A stretch of DNA of 64,000 bases from Limnomonas spitsbergensis (Eukaryota; Chlorophyta; Chlorophyceae; Chlamydomonadales): NCBI GenBank assembly GCA_037349105.1, contig JAYJMM010000066.1, positions 310,001 through 374,000 on the forward strand, read 5' to 3'. The notes beneath the pieces are model-generated. The model searched no databases, had not been told where the DNA came from, and saw only the letters and a program-made list of their open reading frames with translations. The translations under genes were made by a program, and so were the position numbers. This document shows, one piece after another, positions 47,601 through 59,600 of this stretch; the stretch's first letter is position 1; each line of letters starts with the position of its first letter.

Positions 47601-50600
47601 CTCCTGCCGCACCTGAGCCTTCTCAGGCAGCATGCACGGTGCAGCGTGCGGAAAGCTCTGTCCGCCGCTCCGCCTGATGGGCACAAAGCTGCTGCCCGCC
47701 TCCCGTTCCTCCTCGGGGTCCGCATCCCCCCCCTGCCGCTCCCCGCTGGATGCCGCCGCCCCTGCATGCGGCTTCCTTGTGACCGCTAGGGGGATATGGA
47801 CGGGGCGGCCGGTCTCCACATCCAGGGCCGTCAGGCAGCGAGGCTGGGCCGCTAACGCATACAGGTGGCGGAACGCCTGCGAGGAGCAACCACTCAGGAG
47901 TCAGGGCTAGCAGGCATGCAGGCCCACAGGAGGACGGCAGTCTAGGCATATCATCTTGAGGTGTGGATTCCATGCTCATACCCAAATAATGTATTTATCC
48001 AGCCCAGTCACACTTTTATGATTCATGGTCATACGCAGGGTGAGGGGTGCTGAGGTGTGCCGGGTAACGATGGTTGAGGAGTCAAAGTCCAGAGTGCAGG
48101 TTTTAAAATCAGGTTTCGGTGATCCCAGGTTAACGCTCCTTTGATGGATGGAAATATGAAGGGGGTTCCTATCGGTGACATGCACTCACTTTGACATGCA
48201 TTATGATGCCCGTCATAGCGTCCAGTGCATTATAAAGCCTGTACCAGTGCCAGGTCTTAGCTGGCTCAAGGCATAAGCCCTATACCCTGAACCTTATTCC
48301 CCCCCCGGGGCTGATAGGGTGTACCTGCAGGTGGCACCGGTTGTCCGTGGTGGATGTTGGCAGGCGGGGGAACAGGGAGATGAGCAGCGCGGACACCGAC
48401 TCATTGGAGGTCGAAAACGTGAGCTCACCTGAGCAGCAACAGAGACATGGGGACAGGGACCCTGCAGCCATCAAATCACAAATACCGGTAGCACTACAAA
48501 CGGGAAAGTGATAAATAAAAGCTGACCTTCTCTGTGCAGCACAAGAGAATCTGGGTCAAGGACAGAGCGGCTAAGCGGACAGAAGGTGCAGTAGCAATAC
48601 AGAGCCGTTGTCATGTACTAGCCCCACATGAGTGCGATTCTGCCGTCAGTCATTTTAAATAGATCAGGTAACGTGCAGGATTCTGACATCTTATCCTAAG
48701 GGCTCACATCTCAAATGTCATACGTGCTCCAAAACTCGTTTAAAGTATGCTTCTGCAAATGTACGCTGCCTTCCTTCGGATATGAAATTCATTTGTCTAT
48801 ATGACTATATCCAAGCTGTCGTCAGGACCAGGCAGGACTTAAATTCGGCCGGAGCTCTCCATTGCCAACTAAAAACTGGAGTGGATGATCGATAAACAGT
48901 TTCTAAATGAAGTCCTCGTCATGAAAAACGTGAATTATGAGGGAAGGTAATGCACATATACATTGTATGTAAATGACCCGCCCTCAATGCTGCACCCTGG
49001 CACTTCCCAACATGCACCTGCACCCCTGAGTATAAACCGCGTCCCTGATACCACCCTTCCCACACCTGCTCCCCTGAGTATGAACCTTCGTCCCTGATAC
49101 TAGTGATACCACCCTTCCCCGTACCTGCTCCCCTGAGTATGAACCTTCGTCCCTGATACTAGTGATAACACCCTTCCCCGTACCTGCTCCCCTGAGTATG
49201 AACCTTCGTCCCTGATACTAGTGATACCACCCTTCCCACACCTGCTCCCCTGAGTATGAACCTTCGTCCCTGATACTAGTGATACCACCCTTCCCCGTAC
49301 CTGCTCCCATGAACAGGAAGCCTGCCGCCATGTTGAGTGCCAGGTGTGTCCCGTAGCCGATGCCCAGTCCAGCCACCTGGTGACTGCGCGTGGGATGCAG
49401 GCGGGCGGCCAGGCGGGCGACGAGGGAGACGGTGGGAGGATGGCCTGAGGGAGGAGAGATGCGGGAGAGGGAGGAGGGGAGGAGGGAGGGGCAGGGCGAG
49501 GAGGTTGGGTGCAAGAGGCTAACACGTCCAAGTATAAGTGAAGTGAGCCGAACCACTGAGCACTCCTTATACATCTCAGCTGTCTAACACCGTGTCACTC
49601 AAATTCCACCTGCCTGCTTCGCCACAAAACAGCCCACCCCGCCTGCCATGATAAATCAGTCACACAAACTGTTCACACCGTTATGAACCCAAGTTTGAAA
49701 GCGACTCCCTTCGTTATAAACCCAAGTTGCTTGGTTTTAAAAGCAGGTGTCTGAGTCACAGCAAATTCTCAACCCCAGTTCCCAACCTTCACACCTATCC
49801 TCCAGTCACAGTGCAGCTCACCTGATCCCGCCATGACCACCGACAGGGCCAGGATCACCACACATAAACAGGCCTCCAGGGGGCCTTTATCCAAGCTGAG
49901 GAGCACGGAGGGGCCGCCGCTCGTTGCGGCTGCAGGCGCTCCCCCGCCCGGCAGCGACGCACAGGCCAAGTCCACCGGGCATGCGTCTGGGGCCTGCCGC
50001 TTGGCGGCAAGGAGCTCCAGGGCGTAGTGCCGAAGTACATCATGGGCCTGAAGTACGCAGGGAGGGGGAGTGATAGGTGTGAAGAAGTACACTTTGTGGT
50101 GCACAACCGCGGGGCACTTGAGGTTGTGTGTCATACACATCCCTAGTAGACGTCCTTACTCCTGAACCCAACATTCATCTTCTGATGGATTCCATCTCCA
50201 CCGCTGTTCTTTGACCCTCCCTCTCTTCCTCTTCACGCAGTCCAAGGGCACCCTAACGCAGGCTTATGGTCAGTGGGCTGGTATTTTCTGGCGCCAAGTT
50301 TCAACTCAATCAAATCAAACATGTTAGCTAGTCTGACCTGACTTAAACATATTTTCCATCATTATCATCGACAAAGATCGCACAGTGTACTGCAGGTATT
50401 GTATTCTATTCAGTGATGTGCCGATAACGGTCCTTACGGTACCGTAGCTAAAATGTGTAGCTGAGTTTCAATCACCGAAATTTGAAGGCAAATTCAGCTA
50501 CTTCTACCTGCAAGAAACAGTAACTACTTACAAGATTATTCAATTCCAGCAAGATTGCACACTTGCACATCACTGACTGTATTCCTCGCCCACTCTCCCC

Positions 50601-53600
50601 GCCCCCACACACCGCCTCCACTGGACAGGATCAGGGTTCGGGTCCATGGTGTATGACCTACCCACCTCTGCGTCTTGCGAGCCTGCGTACTTGATGCCCA
50701 GAGCCAGGCAGGCCCCGCTCATGCAGTGCACGTGAGCCTGGGCCAGTGCCTGCAGGTCATGGCCAACCCGCTGCCCCGCTGGACCGCCACCCTGCCGCCT
50801 CGCAGACGTAGCCGCAGGCAGGTCCGGGTCCCCATTGGCCTTGCGCTCTGCAGCCACCTGAGCCATCAGACGCGGCAGCTGACCCTGCGGGGGAATCAAT
50901 GGGAGGTTTGGACGAGTGCAAAGAAAGTTTGGTCAAAGCCTGTGTGGGAATGTGTGTGACTGCTCTTGCTGCTGCATGGTGGTGACGACGTCAGCGGCCA
51001 CTTCCACAACACAGCAATGGCTGGTCCTTTCGGAATGGGTTACTGGGTGGATGCATTCCGGCTGTAACAGAGCAGCACGAGGGCCTAAACGGAGCAAGTT
51101 TCAGGGCTGCAGGGGCTGAGGGGGTTCCGCATGTCCATGCTGCCAGACAGGACCCAGATTTAGGAAACAGACGGATCTGCGAGTACATTTTGTTTTGTTT
51201 TGTCAAAGGCCCTAGGACATGGTCGATTGCATATTTGTCAGGGTTTAGGGTTTATTTGCCCCATGCCCTAGGGAACGTTTCATGCATCATTTGATAGGAA
51301 GAGTGCGGTGCATGATCCCATGCATGCCTCTACACGATGTGTGCAGAGGCGACAATAGCTCTTGTAGCTGACTCGGAGCCAATGTAGCCGACTCGGAGCC
51401 ATTGGAGCTGACTCAGAGCAATTGTAGCTGACTGAGAGCCATTGTAGCTGATACCCTGTTGGCCCACCCTTGATGCCTGAGGCAGCTGCCCCTCCACCCA
51501 TTCGATGGTGGGCAGGATCCCGCTCCACAGCACCAGGGCGCGACCCAGCACGCGCAACAGCAGCAGGTCGGGGCGAGTGCTGTCCAGGTCGAATTTGATA
51601 TCCGAGTTTGAATTTGAACAGGCGGCGGCAGAAGCGTTGCGGACGCCCGCTGGCGGCAATGCAAAGTGTGCTGCCGCTGCCGCGTCGTCGGTGCGCAGGA
51701 ACATGAGCGCAAGGGCCATCATCGCGGCCGGGGCGGTAACTGCTAGATCGATGCACGGGGACTCCAGGACCACCTGAGGGGGGCACCGGGGAGCATGGGG
51801 GGTATGAGCAAGGTCGTTTCACCTGCCCAATAGTGGCATACCCCCCCCCCCTCACAGAACAGTGTTCATGCCTGCAAGCCAAAGGGTGTCCCCAGGGCAG
51901 TCCAGCAGGTGCTCTGTTGGACAAGGAGAAGGCGAGGAGAGGCGCACTGACCCCCCCCCCCCCCCGACTCCTTGCCCCTGCTCCACTTGCGCCTGCTCCC
52001 TACCTGCACTATTGTTGTCCCTGCACCCTTGCCCTGTGCCTCCTCCCGGCCCTCCCTGAAGGCCGTGCCCCCGAGGAGAGGCCCACACAGTCCCACCAGG
52101 CCCGGCTGTGTGGATGCGCGCCTCAAGTGGCTGTCTTCCAGGGAGAGCGTGGAGAGGCCGGGGAGGCCCAGCAGAGACGAGGACCTGCAGGGGGGCGCGG
52201 GGGAGGGGCAAACATCAGCTGGGGGGCGGGGGGGAGGGGCAGGCGTTGAGATCCGCAGCAAGGGGTGGGCATGACCCTGGCGCCGATAGAGGGAAAAGTG
52301 TGGGTATCATAAGGTGTGAGAGCTCCACACAAGCGGTCACCCTTTCATACAATCCTGGAGCACGCGGCTCAATGGAGCTGAAGGAGAGTGCCACATGGAG
52401 GCTGACCATACTCATGCTTTCTAAAGCCCCCGCAACAACGACCAAACCCCACGCCCACCCGGTGGCGAATCCCAGCTCGTTTGATCCATGTGCAGATTAC
52501 GTGGTGACAACAAGAGATGCCATGGGGCCAGCACCCTGACAAAATTCTTCTGATTTTTTACAAGAACATCCGAGGAACCACGAAACAACCAAACAGCCTA
52601 CCCCCTTTGGTTCTGCCCTTGCGAGCATTCCCCCCTGACTCCAACTGAGGGGTGCAGGGCAGGTCGCCAGAGATCCCTCCTGCAACCGGGGGCAGCTACG
52701 AGACCTCTCCGGTCCCACCCCTCGACTGTGTGGGCGGCCTGTGGCCCCTGTCCAATGGCTCCCACACCATCTGTCCCTATTCACAGTCCCCCCCACCAGT
52801 GCTTCAGCCCCAGGAAGGGGAGAGGCATCAGGCAACCACTCCCCAGGGCATATATAGCACAATGAACTCCCCGGTGGGGATATATATAGCACAATGAAGG
52901 GCATATATAGCACAATGAACTCCCCAGTGGTTGGATATATATAGCACAATGAAGGGCATATATAGCACAATGAACTCCCCAGTCGTTGGATATATATAGC
53001 ACAATGAAGGGCATATATAGCACAATGAACTCCCCAGTGGTTGGATATATGTAGCACAATGAAGGGCATATATAGCACAATGAACTCCCCAGGGCATATA
53101 TAGCACAATGAACTCCCCAGTGGTTGGATATATATAGCACAATGAAGGGCATATATAGCACAATGAAGGGCATATATAGCACAATGAACTCCCCAGTGGT
53201 TGGATATATATAGCACAATGAAGGGCATATATAGCACAATGAACTCCCCAGTGGTTGGATATATATAGCACAATGAAGGGCATATATAGCACAATGAAGG
53301 GCATATATAGCACAATGAACTCCCCAGTGGTTGGATATATATAGCACAATGAAGGGCATATATAGCACAATGAACTCCCCAGGGCATATATAGCACAATG
53401 AACTCCCCAGTGGTTGGATATATATAGCACAATGAAGGGCATATATAGCACAATGAACTCCCCAGGGCATATATAGCACAATGAACTCCCCAGTGGTTGG
53501 ATATGTATGCCTTTTCTGATACGTCCATACAATTTGCCGGTTCTGCTAAACTAGATTGAACACCGGTCCCGGTCAGGGGCGAGGTCCTCCCAAGAGTATC

Positions 53601-56600
53601 TCTCCCTCCCTCCACCTCAGCCCAGACGCCAGCCTCCCTCCACAGACCACTGACCTGCTGCCCCCACAGCTGGACCCATCTTCAGCTGAAGCTCCCAGCA
53701 TCAGCCGCCTACAGATGCGGGGCAAAGGCAGCCGTTCAAGAAACCAAGCGAACAAGCTGCGTACCCTCATCAAGCGTGAGGGTTCAGACTCATCAGGATC
53801 AGCTCCGAGCTGCTGAGATCAAGTCCCTCCATCCCTCAGCCCGGCTGAGCCAGCACCTCGGTGCACCCTGCCCCTGCAGACAATGCTTAAACCTCGTCTG
53901 AAAGTGTGAAGCTGCAACCTGTGTTCATACCTGAGCCTGCTCTCCAGGTTCAGGTCCGCCAGGCCGGCCGGCGACCGCCCTTGACCCAGCAGCACCAGGC
54001 CCAGTGCAAAGCCGGCTGACAGCGCATAGCCCTCCCGGTCCTGCGTGACTCCGCCCATGCAATCGCCAGACCCGCCGCCTGCCTGGCCGCGCCGGCCGGC
54101 AGCTCCTCCTCCACTCCGTCCTGCCATTTGACCGGACATTCCGCCTGAGGGGTAGAGCAGGCAGTTGGCTTGTGAATCACATGCCGGCCTCCCTGCAAAC
54201 GTGTGGTGCGTCCTGAGCTTGACAAATTCAAACATTGTGTGTGCACCATTCAACGTTCCCCATACACACTTGTCCATACCTGCAGCTCTATCTCCCTGCT
54301 CTCCCACCGCCGCCGCTGCCTCTGCAGCCGCCCCTCCTGGCCTGCGCTCTACTTCTCTGACCAGCATCTCCACCATGAGGCGCTGGCAGGAGCCCTGATG
54401 TAGCAGGCCCAACCCTAACAGGGCAGCAGCCTGGCACAGGGGGGAGGAGGGGGGAGGAGGGGGGAGGGGGTTAGATCACATGGGTGGGATAGAGCTTATC
54501 AGATCTCAAGGATCAGCGGCGTTGGGGACAACGGTTGCTGGGGAGACATCGCGTGCCCTCGCCTTCCCTCCCTGTCCTCCCCTACACAACTCCAACAAGG
54601 AATAACCAGCCCTCCAGCGCTTCAGCTCCCCCCCTTCCTACCTGCACTAGAGGGGATAGCTCCAGCTCTGGGAAGCTGTCCGGGTGGGTGGCGGGTATGT
54701 GCAGCAGGAGCATCTTGGAGACGCGCGGGTCCCCGGACCCCCGGTGGCAGGCGGAGGCGCCCAGCAACACACCCAGGGTGGTGGCATCATGCTGCTCACT
54801 CAGGTACCTACATGCGGGCAGGAGGGGGGAGGGTGAGGGGCGAGGGGTGAGGGTGACTGTCAGTCACGGTGGGAGAGGAGGTGGCTGCAGGGGCAATGGG
54901 AAGAGGCTCTCCTGACAGGAGCAGACATTGAAGTCTCAGAAGTCAGGACCCTACATTTAATGGTGAGTGCCAACAAATCGTATATTCAATGTGAAGATCG
55001 TCGAGGATGTTCATACCTGTACAGATCCGTCCATGCCAGGCTGTCCAGGTGACCTGTCAGGCCCATGGCCAGAAGCGTGCCCCCGTGGATGTAGCTGGGG
55101 CGCTCGGGCCGCTCCAGGGATCTGGACAACATGGAAAGTAAGGAAGTGGGAGAAAAACAGGCTTGGTGAATGCCAACGCTTTGGGACCACTACTTAAGGT
55201 TGGACGTATCAGGGATGATGACGGGTAGCAGGGGCTGGTAGTCTAAATTCATGACAGAAAATCGACGAATGCATACCAATAAACCAATCAACTATCAAAA
55301 TATGCAATCTGAGTGAAGAGGTAGGGCTATCAAGCGGCTATCAGAAATGGTGATGCCCGTACGTCACTGTACTTAGGGATCGGGATTTTATCTTCGAGGA
55401 TCAGGACGTTGAACCTTAGGATTATCTTACAGGAGGGAGGCAACGGACAAGACTAAGCAGTCCACATGCAGTACATATCCACTTTAGCAGTACGCCTCCT
55501 GGCAGTACATAGCTTGTCCACCCATACCTCCAGGTCAGCGCAGTCTGCAGTTGTCGTTTGGCTTGCCCCTGCTTCACGTTGTCGATGTGGTGCCGCTTGG
55601 GGCCGCGGATGGCGCCGCTGGTGGCTGCTGATGAGAGACACAGCCCAGCAGCCACCCCATTGTGGAACTCTGGCCAAGCCGTCAACTCGGCAGTAGCGCC
55701 GCCACCTGATGAGAAAATAACTAACAATCAGCTAGAGATTCTGTAAGAACCCTTTAGAGTGAAAGGGCTGAGTTATAATACTTTGTGGATCAGGGGTTAC
55801 GTAGGCAAACGCAGGTGTACAGCTGTCAGGCCTTCTGGAAGCACGCAGCACTAGAGGGGGCAGGTGGGGCTTAGAGGGTGCAGGTGGGGCTTAGAGGGTG
55901 CAGGTGGGACACTAGAGGGAGCATGCGGCACTCGAGGGAGCACGTGGCGCTCATAGGGGGCAGGTGGAACAGGGATAAGGATCAGAAACAGGGCACCTTG
56001 CTCATAGGATGGTGACACCCCGCTTTGAGACCAGGGCATAGGCCGGGCCCCACAATGACGCGTTACCCATTTGGGTAAACAGGGTGGGTTCTCCCCACTG
56101 ACCTTTTGCTGGGTGTGCGCCGGACAGGTCCAGGGCCAGGCTTTGCTGGGCTGGCCCGTCCTTGCCTGCCTCACCCGGCTCCACTGGCAGCAGGCCTGAA
56201 GGGGGAAGCAGAGGGGTAGACCGATCAATTGGCATCAGATAATAATTCCCTCAGGTAAGATGACCAGGGTAGCAGGAGGGGAGCTCCTGGCACAGCTGGG
56301 CTAGCCGCAGCAACGCCATGCTGCGTGCTCCACGTTTTGAAAGGGGGGAATACTGAAATGGTAGCGGTATCCAAACAATACAATCATATTTGTTTGCTGT
56401 GCTGTCAGGAGAGCCGAAGGGCGTAACCAGGTCTCCCTTGAATGGGACTGCGTCTCAACTAAAAACAGATACCATTCTGTCATGAACATAAATTTTAGGT
56501 TGACCCAATTCATGCTGGTGCGATGCTGTCACAATGGGTCACTGACCCACCTCTCTCTGCACAAGCTACAGCCTCCACTTACCTCACAAGCAATGAAGAG

Positions 56601-59600
56601 ATAGGTTGTAGCCTGATACATCACCAGGGGACAACCTATCTGGCCCTGCCATGGGGAAAACATTCTCCCCCCTCGTCCCCCCTATCCCGCTGCCCCCCCC
56701 CCCCCTTCACCTGACAGAATGAGGCTGTCCACTTTTAGCGCCTCTGTGGGCAGCGGCCTCCTTGTGCCCATGGTCAGGGCCCCGCGCCCCACAGGAAGAG
56801 ATAGGGTGCGCTGACATGCAGCCCACAGCTGCACAGGGGACAGACACCGCCGGGAGTCATGGAAACCTCCAGGAGTTACTGACTAGGACACCGCCGGGAT
56901 ATACAGAAAGCGCGAGGAGTTACATACACCTCCAGGAGTTACAGAGACCTACAGGAGTTACAGAGACCTCCAGGAGTTACAGAGACCTACAGGAGTTACA
57001 GAGACCTCCAGGAGTTACAGAGACCTACAGGAGTGACATACACCTCCAGGAGATACAGAGACCTACAGGAGTTACAGACACCTCCAGGAGTTACAGACAC
57101 CTCCAGGGGTTACAGACACCTCCAGGAGTTACAGAGACCTCCAGGAGTTACAGACACCTCCAGGAGTTACAGACACCTCCAGGAGTTACAGAGACCTCCA
57201 GGAGTTACAGACACCTCCAGGAGTTACAGACACCTCCAGGAGTTACAGACACCTCCAGGAGTTACAGACACCTCCAGGAGTTACAGACACCTCCAGGAGT
57301 TACAGACACCTCCAGGAGTTACAGACACCTCCAGGAGTTACAGACACCTCCAGGAGTTACAGACACCTCCAGGAGTTACAGAGACCTCCAGGAGTTATAG
57401 ACACCTCCACGAGTTACAGACACCTCCAGGAGTTACAGACACCTCCAGGAGTTACAGAGACTTCCAGGAGTTACAGACACCTCCAGGAGTTACAGAGACC
57501 TCCAGGAGTTACAGAGACTTCCAGGAGTTACAGAGACCTCCAGGAGTTACAGAGACTTCCAGGAGTTACAGAGACTTCCAGGAGTTACAGACACCTCCAG
57601 GAGTTACAGACACCTCCAGGAGTTACAGACACCTCCAGGAGTTACAGAGACCTCTAGGAGTTACAGACACCTCTAGGAGTTACAGACACCTCCAGGAGTT
57701 ACAGACACCTCCAGGAGTTACAGACACCGCGGGAGCTTTGGACATCGCGAGGAGCTACAGTCCCCGCCGGGAGTTGTACAGTTCGCCAACATTTCATGAT
57801 GCTACAACATAATACAGAGCTACATGCATTACATACCGGTGCATACAAGGCAGCTTGCTGCAAATGAGGTAACGTGATGATGGGAGTACAATTGCATTCT
57901 AATTATGAAAAACATTTTGCACCTAGGGCTGGACCCATGGGCAGATCAGGGCCAGGCGCAGACTTTATCTTAAACTGCCCCCCTCCCGGCACACCTTCAC
58001 AGCATCCGCATCATCCCAGCTATCCCCATCAGCCCCACACTTCCAGCAGTACGGTCTCACCTGCTGCTGCAGCTTGGCAGGGGTTTCTGCATCAGCCTCC
58101 CTCCTAGCCACCAGATCATGGCACGAGAGTTGCAGGGGCCGCGAGCTGTCCATGGCAGAGGGAAGACAGGTATGTGCAGGGAGGAGGGGAGATACGTGAG
58201 GTTTGAGGATAGATGGGAGGTGTGAGGAGGGTGAAGGCCGGTGGGCTCTGTGTAATATTTCCACCGTTCATGAACTATGCACCCGCCCCCCATCCTAGGG
58301 TCCTTATCCTGGTCCTAACGGCCCTCCTTGTTGACTGCACCTGCTAAGGAGCTCTGCCATCTCCTGCAGCCGGCTGTCGTGACCAAACCGCAGCCTGGCA
58401 CTGCCTGCAAGCATCAACGTATGGGTAGAGGTGACGTTAAGACCTGAACCACATGTGGTGGGGTAAAGGAAGTGAGGACCTGAACCGCAGCTTGGCACTG
58501 CCTACAAGCATCAACGCATGGGTAGGGATGACGTTAAGACCTGAACCACATGTGCAGGGGTAAAGGAAGTGAGGACCTGAACCACAGCTTGTCACTGCCT
58601 ACAAGCATCAACGCATGGGTAGGGGTGACGTTCAGACCAGAACCACATGTGGAGGGATAAAGGAAGTGAGGACCTGAACCGCAGCTTGTCACTGCCTACA
58701 AGCATCAACGTATGGGTAGGGGCAAGGGTATATTGAAGACATGATCCGCATCTTCAGGCCAACTCAGGATAGGCGGAGAACAATCAGGGAGTGTGTGTTT
58801 GTGCGGCTGGCGGTGGAGAACTCACAAGGAGGGTGTTTGAGCAGCCAGCAGTATCTGATGCCTGCGAGCACGTCACTCAACAGGCACTGCTGGCGGCCAG
58901 GCTGTGGAAGGGAAAGAGAAGAGTGGATGTGCTGCTGGCAACAGCGAAGGCCCTGGCACGAGCTGCTGCTGACAGGCTGGCAATGGTACCACCCTGACAC
59001 AATAAAGAGGATATACCGGGTGACCTACCCTCCCATGCTCAAGATAGGGATACATTCACACATGTGTGGATCACTTATGGTGGCTCATCAGCATCAGGGG
59101 GTGGGGGCGTAGGTGGTCTGGGTCCAGGAGATCCAACGGGGTCCGTGTGGCCGGCCAAGGAATAATTCAATGGAAGCCCTGACAGTGTTGTGCGCTCTCA
59201 CTTCATGTGCCCCGTGGACTAGGGCTAGTGGGTCGCTGTACAAATATCGTTGCCTACCTTCAAGAAGGCCCAGCGAGCTGTCGGGCACAGGTGCTGTCTT
59301 TGCGTCCGCACTGAGCCCTATACTGAGTGCTGGTGCCTCCATCTTCTGCTCCGACCCCGTGAAGGACCCCGACAGATTTTGAGTGGGTGGCAACAGCCAG
59401 CGGTACCTGCGGGACTTCGGTGCTCACGTTTGAATGTTCAGAATTTAAATGTGTAGACAAGAATCAGACTTCAATAATCTCAAGGCAGGCAGTGGCCTTC
59501 ATGACATGGAGGTCCATGAAGAACTTTTAGGGGGGGCTCAGCAACTCAGTTTCAGGGCAGCCCCACAACACGGGATTCCGACAAAACATAAATGGTCTTC

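Noticed and set aside
52497..53615. Repetitive Cys/Tyr/Ile-rich 372-codon minus frame
   Set aside because: A by-product of the 21/34-bp composite repeat inside an APC1 intron.
56762..57812. Open frames of 212 and 259 codons with LQELQTPPGVTDTSRSY repeats
   Set aside because: The 20-bp unit read through all three frames; an intronic repeat of APC1.
58791..58997. 68-codon plus-strand frame with an Ala-rich helix
   Set aside because: It lies in an APC1 intron on the opposite strand, with no splice support and length within chance.
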